Positions 22,976 to 36,500 of a stretch of 64,000 nt of DNA are shown in pieces. The position numbers were made by a program, and so were the translations under genes. The stretch comes from Pegea sp. RAD2-039 (lineage: Eukaryota; Chordata; Thaliacea; Salpida; Salpidae). The stretch is taken from positions 682,001 through 746,000 of the forward strand of contig JAQGEQ010000045.1 in NCBI GenBank assembly GCA_034620365.1, in the 5' to 3' direction. How positions within the stretch are numbered: position 1 is the stretch's first letter; each line of letters opens with the position of its first letter. The notes below the pieces were generated by a model. That model did no database searches, was not told the DNA's origin, and worked only from the letters and a program-made list of their open reading frames with translations.

Positions 22976-24240
22976 GGTTATTCACAGCCCCAATTTCATA
23001 TTAATTAATGAAATTCAAAAAACGGAAGTGACAAACAACCATTGTTCCCAATTCTTTTAAAACATTTTTTCGTTTTACATTTACCTACATACCACCCTCT
23101 AAAATTAATGATGAGGTTACTGTTAAGGCCTTGAAGGTTCTGAAGAGTGTTGTGTGCCCTTAGTTATATATTTTAGGAGATTTTAAATTTAGTAAAATTG
23201 ATTAGAATAACCCGAATTTAGCGTTTATGGAAAAATCGTTTAACTTCAATAGAGACAATTCTAATTCATCCATTGTAAGTCATGCTTTTGTAAGCTTCCT
23301 CAATGCCAATAATCTATCTCAGATGGTTACTTTTCCGACTCAAGTTAGTGGTAATACTTCGGATCTTCTTATCACATCAAAACCTGAGAACATTATTTAT
23401 GTTGATCAAAGAGAACGTTTTGCTCCGACATGCGATCACAACATGATTAAATTCAAACTCCATTAAGCGTTTTCCACGAACCTTCAAAACTCAAAGCAAA
23501 AGGAATTTTTATCGTAGAAATTATAATGGTATAAACAAGTTTCTATCAGATTTCTGTTTGAAATTATAACGTTTTCTCGTAAACCAACTGTAAATTCCTT
23601 GAAACAATACTCCATCAATGGAGTTATTATTCAACGAATATCCTAGACCTCGGCCTTACTCTATCATCTGACTTTAAATGGCACAATTATGTTTCCAAAA
23701 TCTTTGCAAAATCAGTCAACCTTGTCTACTTTATTATAAAGACTTTTAATTCTAAGGATTCATACTTTTTTACCAACCTTTTTAAATTGTAAGTACGTCC
23801 AATTCTTGAACACAATGTCAGTGCATGGATGCCATATCAAGTTAGTGATATCAATAAAATCGAATCTGTTAAAACAACACTTACAAGATTGGTATGCAGA
23901 AAACTCAGTATTAAAATCGACAGTTATAAACATTGTCTCAGCTTCTTAAATTTAGTTACTTTGGAAATTTAACGGATTAAATACGACTTTTTTCAGCTTT
24001 TCCAATTTAGATACTCTGGAAGTTTAATGATTTAAATACGACTTAATTCTTATTTTTTAATTTATCCACAATTTAATTGACCTTAAATTCGATGCTTTCT
24101 TTTCTATTAGCTCTTTCCTCAAGTTTTATCAACTCAGACGAAACACATTACATCTTAAAAATCCGGCTCTTCGTCTCGGCGTTACCTCTCTTTGTACTCA
24201 ACCCATTACAGTTCATCGTCATTTTCCAAAGTTTAGCATA
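22976..24240 (+). mobile_element. LINE with endonuclease and RT C-terminal parts, internally deleted
   Basis: From about 23060 the plus strand reads an apurinic-like endonuclease end: FTYIPPSKIND, LGDFKFSKID (the GDFN box with N changed to K), SFLNANNLSQMVTFPTQVSG, and CDHNMIKFKL (the SDHxxI box). After about 23470 the frame jumps to the distal RT: LGLTLSSDFKWHNYVSKI, SKDSYFFTNLFKL, VRPILEHN, AWMPYQVSDINKIESV and LTRLVCRKLSIK. The whole catalytic RT core is absent, so a deletion has joined the two parts. The same family occurs at 18.6 kb and, as a shared-deletion copy, at 42.83-43.56 kb on the other strand. Confidence 0.88.
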
Positions 24241-24419
24241 AAAACAATTAGTTCAGTTGTATAATATAACTTGTGAGTGCTTTATAAACATATTATAAAT
24301 TTTGTTTTTCAAATTTACTAAATAAAAATAAATTAAAAATTTATTTTGTTTAAACTTGTTTTGTAACTCATAAAAACTTATATTTAACTTTACTCTTTGT
24401 TAAAATCCAGTGGTATAAA

Positions 24420-24550
24420 CTAGTAAAGTAAGTATTTGAATTTTTCTAAGATATATAATACCAACTTTTCCTTCAACGGCTTTTCACTTATCTCTTGATA
24501 GCTAACAAACTTATCGTGACTCAAAAAATAGTATTTGTATAAAATAGTAA
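24420..24550 (-). other. Duplicated short open frame 'YYFLSHDKF', copy near K1
   Basis: On the minus strand the frame reads YKYYFLSHDKFVSYQEISEK, then PLKEKLVLYILEK, and a stop at 24420. The plus-strand copy near K3 (42484-42606) has the same reading with His for Tyr and without an in-frame two-codon insertion. It could be the last exon of a small gene within the duplicated block, or non-coding sequence that happens to be open. Family not recognised. Confidence 0.35.
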
Positions 24551-24756
24551 AGTAAAATATGTACTGAGATTGGAATCCAAAACTACAAAGTTTCAACTCA
24601 AAATTGATTTGAATTAAATTTTTGCAGTTTGTTTTATTCAAATAATAAATTGGAACAAATAATTCGGATTTATTCGCAAATAAACTCTAATCAAAGTTAG
24701 TGATCAAATGTTATCAACTTGAATCAAATGTAAAACTTATCTGGAAATATTTCAGT

Positions 24757-24939
24757 CATTCATTAAAAATTTTTCGCGTAAAATCATAAAACATTTGTTC
24801 ATATTTTAAATGTTCATATATTAAAGGTCCTTCGAGAAAAAATCTCCGCGATTCTTCATTCATTTTGCGAAACTTTTTCGTTTCCGTCGACACTTAAACT
24901 TCTCGAATACCTACAAAACAAATCGATCAATGACTTCAT
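24757..24939 (-). pseudogene. Companion open frame 'MKSLID', broken copy near K1
   Basis: The minus strand begins MKSLIDLFCRYSRSLSVDG at 24939 but stops soon after. A second frame starting at 24863 continues as ESRRFFLEGPLIYE and MFYDFTRKIFNE. The K3 copy (41287-41496) carries both parts in one frame, so this copy has a frameshift relative to it. Function unknown. Confidence 0.35.
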
Positions 24940-25910
24940 CACTACTTGAGTCCTCCAACTACTTTTTTCTTCCAAATAGCAGCAGCACCTTTGAAGTAAG
25001 ATGAAAGTAAATGTTCTAGAAGCTAGATTCTAGAAGTTAGTGATCAAATGTTATTAGCAAAATTATTAAACAACTAATCAATGTTATTAGATAAAAACAT
25101 CAGCTGATATAAATAACATAAAAATTCTCCCGAAAATTACTTAACAAATATAATCAAAGAAAATTAAGTAAAAAATATATCCATATAGTTTATTATATAA
25201 CTTATTTCGATGCTTGATAAAACTAATAAAATTAGTATATATTTTATGAAAGCAACTTAAGCTGATGATTCATATAATTAAAAATTGTAATAGATAAATA
25301 GAAAGATAAATCTGACTTCAAAACTATAATTGGATCAAAAACCTTTTAAAAATGACTTTAAAATGAAAATAGATTTCTTTACATTTTGTTTTAAGTTGAT
25401 AAAAAATAATTAAAATTTGATACAAAATGTTTACAAAATCTATCAAGTTCAAAAAGTTACTTAAAAAAATGAATAAATTTATGAATTAAAGTGATCTAAA
25501 TGAAATCAAATAATATATTGGGTTAGATGGTCGAAGATACAAGAAAGATGAATCTCTGTAAATGTGATCTTCATTCTTTACTCTTTTATTTTTAATCTTA
25601 AATTGTTAATAAATATTTAAATTTCACAAAATTTGTTTCTTATTAGACAAAACATTTGTTAAAAATTTAATGAATTCAATTTCTAAATAACTTCAAACAA
25701 AAAAGATCTGATTTGATGATTAAAATAAATCTCTGAATTCTAACAAACGTTTTTACGTTTTGTAAATTATCAAACAATTAAAAAACATGAAAATATTCAT
25801 GAAAGAACAATTTGATTTTATTCTAAATGTTTTTGAAAATAAACACGACCTCAAAAGCAACTTTATACTGAAAATAAACTTCACAGCAATCTACTAGTAA
25901 AATTGATTTA

Positions 25911-28805
25911 TTAAAATGGGAAATTTACACATATGTCAGGTACACATGGTTGATAGCTGACTATGACTTGATTAATCCTTTCATTCGTTCTTGCAACTTC
26001 TTTCCATTCGTTCGTTACTTCATTGTAACATTCGACAGTTTTAATATCTTCTAGACCATCTAGACTTATATGAGAATAACCTCCTGAAACAATCAACAAG
26101 TTCATCACAATTATGTAAATTATTGTAAACATCATAAACATTTTATTAAAAAGTTTTTCAATTCCAAACATAACGAAAGTTTTACCAAGAACATAAATCT
26201 TCTTATTAAAGACAACAGCTATTGGGCATCTTCTTGCATATTTCATACTTGCTACGAATTCCCAATTATCATTGAGGACATCGTATCTTTCAACAGTCTT
26301 TAAATATCCTTCGTAATTCCAACCACCAATAGCGTAGATATAGTTGCCAAGCATGACTACACCTTTAATGATTTTAGAATTAGTTATCATCATAAGATCA
26401 AAACGTCATTGTGACGTCATCAGCAAGTGCCTGCATCACTTCGAGGTGCCAACATCGATTTTACAGAACTCCATTCGTCCCTCTGTGGATCATATTTCTC
26501 CACACGAGCAACTGAATCATGGAATTCATCACCACCGACAACATACAACATCCGATTGAAGACAGCACAATCAAACCAGCGACCTCTATTTAATGAAGCT
26601 CTTTGCGTCCATTCATCAGTGATCGGATCGTATCTGGAAATAACATAATAGTTTTTGGCAAATGAAGTTTTGGTTGAAATGTCATTTCATCACTCACTTC
26701 ATCAATCTGCTTATTTCAAAAGAAATAGAGTTATCAGCATCTGCATCAAACTCATAATAATTTTCAAGAACGTATAATTCTTTATTAAGAACTTCCATTT
26801 TCGGCATACAAGGCACATCGTCTAAACTTTTGCACTTCTTCCATTCATTTGAAATTGGGTCGTATCTAGAAATGTGATGACGTCATATTTAGTTTGCAAT
26901 GATGATGTCATCATTTGCTTCATGCTTCTAACCTTTCCATATCACCTTTCCACTTTAACATATAAATGAAACCGTTGATGACAACACATCCTACAGTACT
27001 TAGAAGACACACTTTCGGAAGTTTAAACCAAATATCCGATTCAGACAAACGGAACTTTACACTTTCCAAAGATTTCTCATCAGATCTATTGGATCCATCA
27101 ATGATGTAGATCACCTGTGACGTCGTATGTCAGTGGTTGAAGTGAAAAGTATTTAAATAAATAATCTTACCTGCTGAATATCAAGTTGTCTTGGCTTACT
27201 TTCAATTGGGATGAAAGCTTTGAGGTCATCGAGGACCTTGCTGAGATATTCATAACAAGTATCTTTAATTACTTCACAACTTTCTAATTTCATCGAAATA
27301 AAATTTGGTTTTATCAGATGGCAACGTACCTAGAGAAATCACAATTTTATACTCACAAGTCTACAACTTTATAGTTTCTAGATACTTACATTCTTAATTA
27401 ACTTATTTAAGTAATGTTTTCTTGAAGTTAAATCATATTTGATCCACTCTAGAAGAGCATTAAATACTTGGGATTCACAAATCACATGAAGCTCATCTTT
27501 TGAAATTATTTTAGAAATTACAGAGTCTGGTTGTAATTTGAATTCTTCACTTTTCGAAATCTGGTAAATATCATGAGATCAATCAAAAACTTTTTCTTAT
27601 TAAATATGAAAACAACAAAATCAGTAGAAATAACGAAGCAAGTAAATATTTCATAAATATTTAAGTTTAATGAAGTAGAAAAAATCTTTCTACTTAAAAT
27701 GTTTTAGCCAAAAAAATAACATTTCTCTATTTTCTTACTTCTATAAAGTTTTTTCCAATAAATTTTTCTATTTTTGTTGAAAACTCCAAAAATCTATAAT
27801 TATCAGCAAATGTTGCAAACTCGAAGCAGTTGGAAATTTCAATTTGACTTTCCAAAAAGCTGTAATTAATACAGTTCAATAGTTACAAAAACTATGGAAA
27901 GAAACTGATTAATAAAACTAGCTTACTTGCTACATAACTTTTCTAAACCATTTATTTGAAATATGGAATCTGCGATCATCAGTTTCTCAACATTTTCTTC
28001 ATTTATTTGTATTTCTTTTTTGTAAATATATTCTAGAAGATCAGAGAATACATTTGGGACAACCTCATTTATGGTAACTTCTCCCGAATGTGCTTCTTTA
28101 AATCCACCTTAATAAATTCAAATAATTTTTGTGTTCAAATATTCAGTTATTTTACAACTGAAGTTGAATCTTGAATCTAACTTACGACAAAACATGGCTT
28201 TAAAATAAGGTGAAGCAGCAGCTAATATTACTTTGTGACAACTGAAACTTCTTTCCAAACCATCCAAATTTACTTTGATGATAACATCACATAGCTGAGA
28301 AGTTTGACGAAAATCATTTAGTTTCAATCGAAATTTTGTACAATTATCAACTTCCCAAACTTTACCTCTAAAAACATCAAAATTAAAATTTACTTTAGTA
28401 TCAAATCACAAATAAAGAATTAGAAGAAACAAATAAGTTGGATAAAAATACAAAAAAAGGAATAAATAAAATTACAAATACTTATTTCATTTCTTAAATT
28501 GATAATTAAGAAAAACAATAAAATTAAAATTCTTTTAAATGATTGAGTAACACTAAAATGGCTCTAAAACAAATTAGAAAAATAATAATTACAAGTTAAA
28601 ATTGATAAAATTTAAGTTATTAATCTTTTTAGATGCAACATAAATAATTTTCTAATCTGTTTTTATTTTAAATAAAAAGTGAATTTAAAGTAAGTTTACT
28701 TAGCGAACAATGTTAAGTCAAGACACAAAATTCTACTAACCTTTTATCATCTGTAGGTGGCATAATTGAATCGAAAACAACTTTGCTATTTGATCTATCT
28801 ACCAT
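25911..28805 (-). CDS. Kelch-like protein K1 (BTB-BACK-Kelch)
   Basis: Eleven exons on the minus strand: 28741-28805, 28186-28367, 27927-28107, 27739-27859, 27390-27560, 27171-27329, 26933-27114, 26698-26865, 26431-26633, 26186-26362 and 25911-26083, giving about 593 residues. Exons 2-3 encode a BTB domain (CDVIIKVNL, then CHKVILAAASPYFKAM), exons 4-6 a BACK domain, and exons 7-11 Kelch blades such as KYDPITDEWTQRASL and YIYAIGGWNY. Such proteins usually link CUL3 to ubiquitylation substrates. The protein ends DICVNFPF and the stop overlaps an AATAAA signal (TTTTAATAAATC). Every junction is GT-AG except the donor after exon 9, which reads CAG|GCACTT where K3 has CAG|GTAATC. If that GC donor fails, a stop follows within three codons. 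Confidence 0.88.
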
Positions 28806-31800
28806 TTTGATGCAATTAACAAGTTTAGAAAATCTACCAACTGTTGATGTTATATAATTGAATTAGTTGATTTATATAAGCAGTTTAGTTTTAAAACTAC
28901 CAAATAAATCGAAATATCGGATAAATAATCTAAGATAAATAATAAATAATTAAAAAAAAAAAGTATTTGAATTAAATATTAGCAATTTTTTGACAAATTT
29001 TAAAAGAAATTTTTAGAAGTGATGAAAACTTTACAGTTTCAATTTATAGCAGTAAAACGCCGAACATGTTTTGATAGAAAGTAATTATTATACTCGTAAA
29101 CTACCAAGGTTAAACTAGTTAAAATTAAATACAAAAATATCAAATGATTATCAAAATAAATTATAAAAACAATTCAATCAATTAGCATTATTTAAATAAA
29201 AAATTTATATTTTATCAATAAAACTAAAATTTTCAATAAAATAATTAGAAACGTTTGATATAAAAACTAAAATTTAGAAAAAGATTAATTAAAAATGTTT
29301 TCCAAAAATTAAAAAATAGTAGATAAAACAAAACGATGATAAATTTTTCAATGAAAGTAAAGATAATTCTTATAAAGAGATTTATTCAAAGTAATAATAA
29401 GGTGACTAACAATAATGACAATATAAATGAGTAATTACAAAATTTATTAAAAACATATAAAAATCATCAGGAAAAATTAGAATATTTCGAAATTAGAAAA
29501 ACCTAAATTGCTAAAATACGATAAATTTTATTAAAAGTAAAAAATATTACTTTTTAAAAACTTTCATTATTATTAGAAGGATATTAGTGGGTTACAATAA
29601 AATGACTTGAAATTTTCAAACTAGTCAATTATTAGGTTTTATAAACTGTGGAGGTAAATCTAACCAATAATTTATTAAACAAAGAGAAATATTTGTGGAA
29701 ATAAAATAACTTTAGACAATTGATTGAATTTTAACCTAGATAATCATCGTGATAGTTTTTATAGTCGTTATTTCTAATTTCTTACTTTCTTTATCAAATA
29801 ATTTAGTAAACCATCTTACATTGATATGAGCTTATTAAACTTAACTTTCTAAATGTAATGTGTTCATCAGCTTTGGAATACAAGGCTTTGACATAAAAAA
29901 ACTGAAGTAATTACTGCCTTTCAAACTTTATGCCTCCAGCATATGCACTTACTACTATAAATCTCTGATAATATTTGAATAACGTTACTACTGCAAACAT
30001 ATACGACCATGGACTTTCATTTTTGCACAATTCCTGAATACTTTATAGCCTCATAGAAACTCGTTTAAATAATTTTTGTAAGTCAAATTCAGTTCTTGCT
30101 AAATTGTATTATTGTAAAAATATTAATTGAATTTAAACGTTTAATGACTGTCAATGCTGACCAAATTATATATATATATTAACTAAATATATTAAACCGA
30201 AAAAATAAGCTAAAATATTTCAACAAAATGAAAGTTTAAAAACATTAATTTAACATAAAGTTGATACTAGATTTTAAAATTTCAAATGTTTTTAGATACA
30301 TAATCGTTGATATATTAATTGTATAAAATTTTGTTTTACTAAAAGGGTAAGTAACAAAGTTAGATTTAAGTATGATTGAAATGAATAAATAGTATGTTTT
30401 AACTTCGTAAACATCAGTGTAACAATCAATAATATGAAATTTATTAAATTAGATGTTTTCTTTAGTTGCTATTTGACATCAATGTTCATTTAAACTGAAA
30501 GAATTTTGTAGTGATGAAAAAATATATCTAATCTGTTTGTGATTATTATCAAGTTTGACTTGAAACAAGTCTTCTGTAAAAGAAAATTGTCAATATTTTC
30601 TCATTTTCAATTTGTTTAACTGTTTTTATTCCATCTCTTGAATTTTTATGATGAGGTTTTGTAACATTTGATTTTACAAGAATTGCAACAAATAAATTAC
30701 CTTCTATTATGTAGAATATTAAAATTAATTCACAAATTAATAACATTTTTATTCCTGAGTTTATGATTCTGATTTCGTGACTACTATTTGACTACTTTAT
30801 AACTTGATTACCTTAGAAACAATAAAGAACTTGCATATTGCCTAATCTCCAAGAAATGTTAACGAAGTGATGAAGAAAAAGAATATCAAGAAGACATATG
30901 CGATGCAAATATTATGACATTGAGCAAAATCAATGGTTTCACTTCAATCATCATAAAAGAATTTCTTTTCCTTAGCATCGTAGACAAACCATTTTTTACT
31001 CACTTTGAAAGCTAATCAATAACCTGCTTGCGTTTAATTTCATGTTTGATAAAAACAAACATAACTTACTACTAATAAACACTTAACTTATTCAAATACA
31101 TTAATTTTAGAAGTCTTAATCACGTTTATATAAACATTACTAATCCGAAATTGTGGCCATATTTATTATATTATTTGAATAAGCTTACATGTTATAGTTT
31201 ATAATTGATACTGACTTATTACAGAAAGAGCCTAATACATCTATCACTTATGGTGTATGCTTAGATAGCATCAATAATAAGCAATTATCACGAGTATATT
31301 ACATTTACTGTGAAGCATGGAGTCATTTCAAATACTGCATGATGAAATAAGCATTTAACCCTCTGTGTTAGATGAAAAATGCCAAAAAGAGGCTACTGGT
31401 TTTTTCAGTTTTCTTACGTAGTTGTGTAAAGAATGTAAAATGCTCAATAAACAAAGTAAAAGTAGTTTAGATTTACCAAGTACCAAGATACATGCGGAAA
31501 CTAAGGACTTGTTTAAAAGTTGACCTCCTAAAAAGAAGACTTGATAAATGAGATTCAAGCTTAGTAACTCTCATATGCTAATGTAACTAAAAGAAACATT
31601 GAAATATCAAACTAAACAAAATATTTAAATTTCTTAATAAAGAATAACTTCAAAACAAAATTCTCTAGCATCACCTAAACTATGTAAACCCTGGCCGATA
31701 TTACTGTAAAGAACTTTGAATTAGAATCATCAACATCTCAAACTCTAAAACAGATAATCAAAGGAAGATTTTCAAACTTTCCTAAAGTCAGTAGAGGATA

Positions 31801-31925
31801 ATGATCTTCTGAAATAAACGACATCAACGCGTTTTACTAAGTCTGTCCAACATCTTTCAATAATAAATCAATTCTACTAAATGTTTGAAATGAATCAGCG
31901 AGAAATAAACTGATAAAATCATAAA
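28806..31925. other. Upstream flank of K1 and AT-rich DNA
   Basis: From about 28.81 to 29.6 kb the sequence is an inverted copy of the K3 upstream flank (36.6-37.42 kb). The rest is AT-rich, with short chance open frames and no recognisable gene. Confidence 0.5.
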
Positions 31926-31929
31926 AACC

Positions 31930-32990
31930 TCAGCATCAGCATTTTCGAAAATAAACACGACCTCAAAAGCAACTTTATACTGAAAATAAGCTTCACAGCA
32001 ATCTACTAGTAAAATTTATTTATTAAAATGGGAAATTTACACATATGTCAGGTACACATGGTTGATAGCTGACTATGACTTGATAAATCCTTTCATTCGT
32101 TCTTGCAACTTCTTTCCATTCGTTCGTTACTTCATTGTAACATTCGACAATTTGATCATCTTCTCCAGATAAACGTCCTGAAACAATCAACAAGCTCATC
32201 ACAATTATGCAAATTATTGTAAACATCATAAAAATTTGATTAAAACGTTTTTCAATTCCAAACATAAGAAAAGTTTTACCAAAAACATAAACCTTCTTAA
32301 TAAAGACAACAGCGTTTGGTTCTTTTCTTACAAATTTAATGCTTGCTACAAACTCCCGATTATCATTGAGGAGATCGCATCTTTCAACAGTCTTTAAAAA
32401 TTCTCTGTCACTCCGACCACCAATGGCGAAGATATAATTGCCAGCGTAACTACAGCTTTGATCATTTAGAATTAGTTATCATCATAAAATCAAAGCGTCA
32501 TCGTGACGTTTTCATTACAATATTCAATACAATAATATATAATAAATATATATAATATAATATGATATAATGTAATAATCATTACATATTCAGCAAACTT
32601 TTAAAAACCCTCCTTTTTTGATCTCTATCAATATTGCAGACAACAGCAAATTATTATTTATTATTCAAATAAACTTTAATGATTTTAGAATTATTTATCA
32701 TCATAAAATCAAAACGTCATCGTGACGTCATCAGCAAATACTTGGTTTATATCGAACTGTCAACATCGATTTTACAGAACTCCATGTGTTCCTAGTGTAT
32801 TAAAAATCATACTTAAAACAAGATACAATTCATTGTCAACAACTTCCATTCCTTGCCAAAAATAATGCAACGATTCATCGTATAAACTTTTGCACTTCTT
32901 CCACTCATTTGAAATTGGGTCGTATCTAGAAATGTGATGACGTCATTCTTAGTTTGCAATGATGATGTCATCATTTGCTTCATGCTTCTA
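31930..32990 (-). pseudogene. Kelch-like fragment K2 (3' end only)
   Basis: The minus strand holds the last Kelch exon, 32023 to about 32177, ending DICVNFPF with the same stop-AATAAA overlap. It also holds the preceding exon, about 32270-32455 (AGNYIFAIGG, CDLLNDNREF). After that the copy is broken. A stretch of about 55 bases (TTATCATCATAAAATCAAA and neighbours) occurs twice, flanking an AT-rich insert at about 32.52-32.68 kb. Exon 9 is mostly gone and only the end of exon 8 and its intron survive up to 32990. BTB and BACK exons are absent. Its 3' flank at 31.93-32.02 kb matches that of K1, K3 and K4. Confidence 0.85.
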
Positions 32991-33125
32991 AATCATTCTT
33001 AATTTGTTAAAAGGAGAAATGATTTTTGTATTTTTGACCTTATAAGGCGTCAGGTGTGTGATTAGTAAAACTGTAATTTTAAATTAGAATCTTACTACTA
33101 GATTTATTCTTATTTTTTAATTTGT

Positions 33126-33392
33126 CTAAACACACTTATCTATTATTGAATCAAAACGTTTAATAAATAAATTTAAAATGAAAATATTACAATTGATAAA
33201 AAAGATGAAATGAAAAGATACAAATAGTTTTGTTGATGAAAGCTTTCTTGATTGAGTTGATGAAATAGATTTTAGAAGGTAGGTAGAATTGATTAAATGT
33301 TTACATTTTTCTACATCATAAGGAGTCATTTGCAGAAAATCATAAACTAAATTGGTGTTGAAACACATCAGCTTCAATTCAGGACTTTGCAT
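33126..33392 (-). other. Unassigned open frame, possible exon
   Basis: An 88-codon minus-strand frame begins just after an acceptor-like TTAATTTACAG near 33393 and contains MTPYDVEKCKHLINSTYLLK. It lies between two pieces of the duplicated block. No family is recognised and no partner exon was found, so it may be chance. Confidence 0.2.
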
Positions 33393-33449
33393 CTGTAAAT
33401 TAAGAGTTACTTTTCTAAAATTTTATCTCTTAGACTCATAGCATAATTC

Positions 33450-34190
33450 AATTCAATTTCTTTATATTTCGAAACTAAATTGGTTACAATATTTACATTC
33501 ACAAGAGGCTTTAGAAAATACAAAATTGAATTAACTGAACTTAATCTGATAAGAAATTAATTTGAATATTATAGAGATGAATTTTATTGTTTCCAACTTT
33601 TCATTAAGAATTAGAATAAGATTTTATTTGTAAAATATTTACCATTCAATGAAAATTAAAATAATCCCAAATAAAATTACATCTAGTAATTAAGAATTAT
33701 TATTATATAATTATTATCTGATTTTATACTGATGTCAAAAACCTCTAATGAAAGTCTAAAGACATGATCTTAAACAAAGTTACCTCGACAACCCGACCAG
33801 CATCTCTAAGATTGGAATCTGAAACTAAAAAGTTTCAACTCAGAAATGATCTCAATTTTTGCAGTTTGTTTTATTTAAATAATAAATTGGAACAAATAAC
33901 TCGGATTTATTCGCAAATAAACTCTTATCAAAGTTAGTGATCAAATGTTATTAAGTTGAACAGTCTGATAAACTTATCTGGAAATATTTCAGTTATTCAT
34001 TAAAAATTTTTCGAGTAAATTCATAAAACATTTGTTCATATTTTAAAGTCCTCCACCTACTTTTTTCTTCCAAATAGCAACAGCACCTTTGAAGTAAGAT
34101 GAAAGTAAATGTTTTAGAAGCTAGATTATAGAAGTTAGTGATCAAACGTTATTAGCAAAATTATTAAACAATTAATCAATGTAATTATAT
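33450..34190. repeat. Partial copy of the Kelch 3' flank
   Basis: This matches the K1 flank at 24.56-25.08 kb in direct orientation and the K3 flank at 41.1-42.0 kb in reverse (for example ATAAATTGGAACAAATAA and ATCAAAGTTAGTGATCAAAT). It shares with K3 a part near 33.45-33.80 kb that K1 lacks. It looks like the start of a further, truncated duplication block. Confidence 0.75.
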
Positions 34191-34587
34191 AAAAATATGA
34201 TATAAGTAAAATTATAAAATTATTTAAAACCAATTTATAAGTCTCTGTACAATATAATAGTGCAAATTTACATAGACGTTAATAATACAAAAAATAACTC
34301 TCTGAACTTAATCATGTGAAACAGGAAAAATTATCATTAATTGACAAAGTTTCATTTTAAAAGTAAAGTTTGTTTATTTATTACAATATTATGAAGAATT
34401 CCCATTTAACTAAAATCAGAGATTTAAATTTTGTTTAAAAGTTTCATTGAAGTTGTTAGAAAAAGGGGTTTTGAAATCTAAAGGAGAAACAAGACTCCTT
34501 AAAATTTCTTAGGTGAGTGCTTTAATGTCATGTGTTATATATTATTCTTTCTATATTTTTAACTTAATAGCTGTTATTTGTGAGAAC

Positions 34588-34648
34588 GTGTGTTAGCAAG
34601 AGGTACTCTCTTCAGGCACCCTCCTTTGCATTTATTGTAATAAAAAAA
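34588..34648 (+). repeat. Orphan LINE/SINE 3' tail
   Basis: TGTGTTAGCAAGAGGTACTC, CAGGCACCCTCCTTTGC and ATTTATTGTAATAAA match the 3' tails at 19.17-19.23 and 62.04-62.09 kb. No coding part or tRNA-like head precedes it, so it is a severely 5'-truncated insertion. Confidence 0.75.
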
Positions 34649-35164
34649 TAATCTCATATAAGAAAAATCTTTACAAACATATTTTTATAGATGTTGTGAT
34701 TATTATTGTTCAGAAGGCTATTTAAAAAGTTGTACCAAAGCTAAATAATTATTATTTATCTATTTTGATTTATTCATTAATATTAAATATATTAGTGATT
34801 AGTAAGACTTCTCATGCAGCAGCATAAAGCTTAGTAATGATTGTTGTAGCATGCAGCGTTTCTACTAAAACATTTTATAGATACAGTGAGTGAATTATCT
34901 ACAAAATATAAGGAAAAATACGAATTTGTTTAAAATCCTTTTTATTTCTATTTCGTTTTATTCATCTTAAACTTTATTAAGCATTTGTAATATTACAAAC
35001 TCATAATCTAACTGGTTAAAAATAATAATTCTTTTATTATCTTAAAAGTAAATGCTTTTTAGAATGTAATTTTACATGTTTCTTATTAAAAATTGTGTCC
35101 TGAATAATATGTAATTAATTAATGGTAATTTTTTTACAAATATATTTGTTTAGTTATTTTAGAT

Positions 35165-36500
35165 CAACGGTCGCATTGTTAAAGCTTTTAGGACATTTAT
35201 ATATTTTTATTCCAGGGTCTGTTGTATAAAGGGCACCGACCGTCTTTGTCGCCACTTTAAGAATAAATCCTCCTAGATTGCTCTGTAAACAACTGAAAGA
35301 TAGAGAAGAAAAACTAACTTGATTAAAGAAAAACTTTTCTGTTGTCCACTGAACATGTCCACCATCAATTTTTTTAATCTTAACAAAGTAAACTAGTTTT
35401 TTCTATTCTCAAACGTTTAAAATGTCTTATCTGATTAAATATTAATCAGCTCATAATAAAATTAAGGATTTCTTTGTTTAGTTATACTATTTCTCTAATA
35501 AAAAAGATGAATGTTCAATATGCCGTAGTATAAAGAAACAATTATATTTGTAAAAAAATTATCTGATTGAGCAAGTTTATTGAACATTTTAAAATACTTA
35601 CTAGCTGTTAAAGCAAAATTATTTTAGCTTCATTTTGTCGTTTGTCTTATTCGAATAGAAGATGAAAGGTTTTCTTCACTACGCAAATCGAAAAAATTCA
35701 AGCAAGTCCAAAAAGATATTAAAAACATTATTAACAATCTAAGATTTAAAATAAAACTGTAAAAGAAAAGAATAAAACTCTGTTTTATTTCAATAACAAT
35801 ATATTTCATACTTATATTTACAAATAAAAAGTCTTTTGTTTGTCTGAGATAAAGATTCTTTATATTTTCAGATTGTCCTCATGAAAGTATTACGAGTTTA
35901 CAAAAATCAATATTTTTCAAGGGTTATTTTTGTTTAAGGTAATTAAAAAAACATTCTATAATTGAAAAAAAAACTTTTGGTCCACTTATAAATTCTTGAA
36001 ATTCACAGAACATAATAGTTTCTTTTGTTAAAAAAACCCAACTCAGTAATAAGAGTTAGTAAGCTGGACAAACGCAGGGCCATGTTAGAGAGCATTAAAT
36101 TTATTATGTGATTAACAATTATGACCAAAATATCAGGAAAAAATTAAACTTTATTCTTTACTAGTATTCCGTATATAAAAAATGTAAATATTGTAGCCAA
36201 AATATTATTAGTACATAATGTCCATGTTTATTATGTATTGTTCATATTGCTGTTTTCGCTTGTTATCATTTTGCTTTAAACTGTTTAAAATTTTTTGATC
36301 TTTGAACTAAAAAGTTAAAAATGTAATCTATGAATAGGATCAGAATAATAGATATCAACAAAATTAAAGAATTATTTTTCAATTACTCCTCTTTCCTTGT
36401 AGCTATTGTTCGTAAAGCTAACTACAATATTATCATTCTAATAAATATTAAGATCTTAACTAATTTTCAAGTTCTTGTAAATTTAGCTTTAGCAGCTTAC
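35165..36500 (-). repeat. 1.3 kb inverted repeat A, right copy
   Basis: Reverse-complement partner of 21.69-22.95 kb, with numerous substitutions and small indels, so not recent. It lies just upstream of the K3 block. It contains no convincing gene; the small frame at 36330-36533 spans its edge and is probably chance. Confidence 0.8.

Noticed and set aside
26344-26648. Plus-strand open frames opposite K1
   Set aside because: Antisense shadows of Kelch exon 9.
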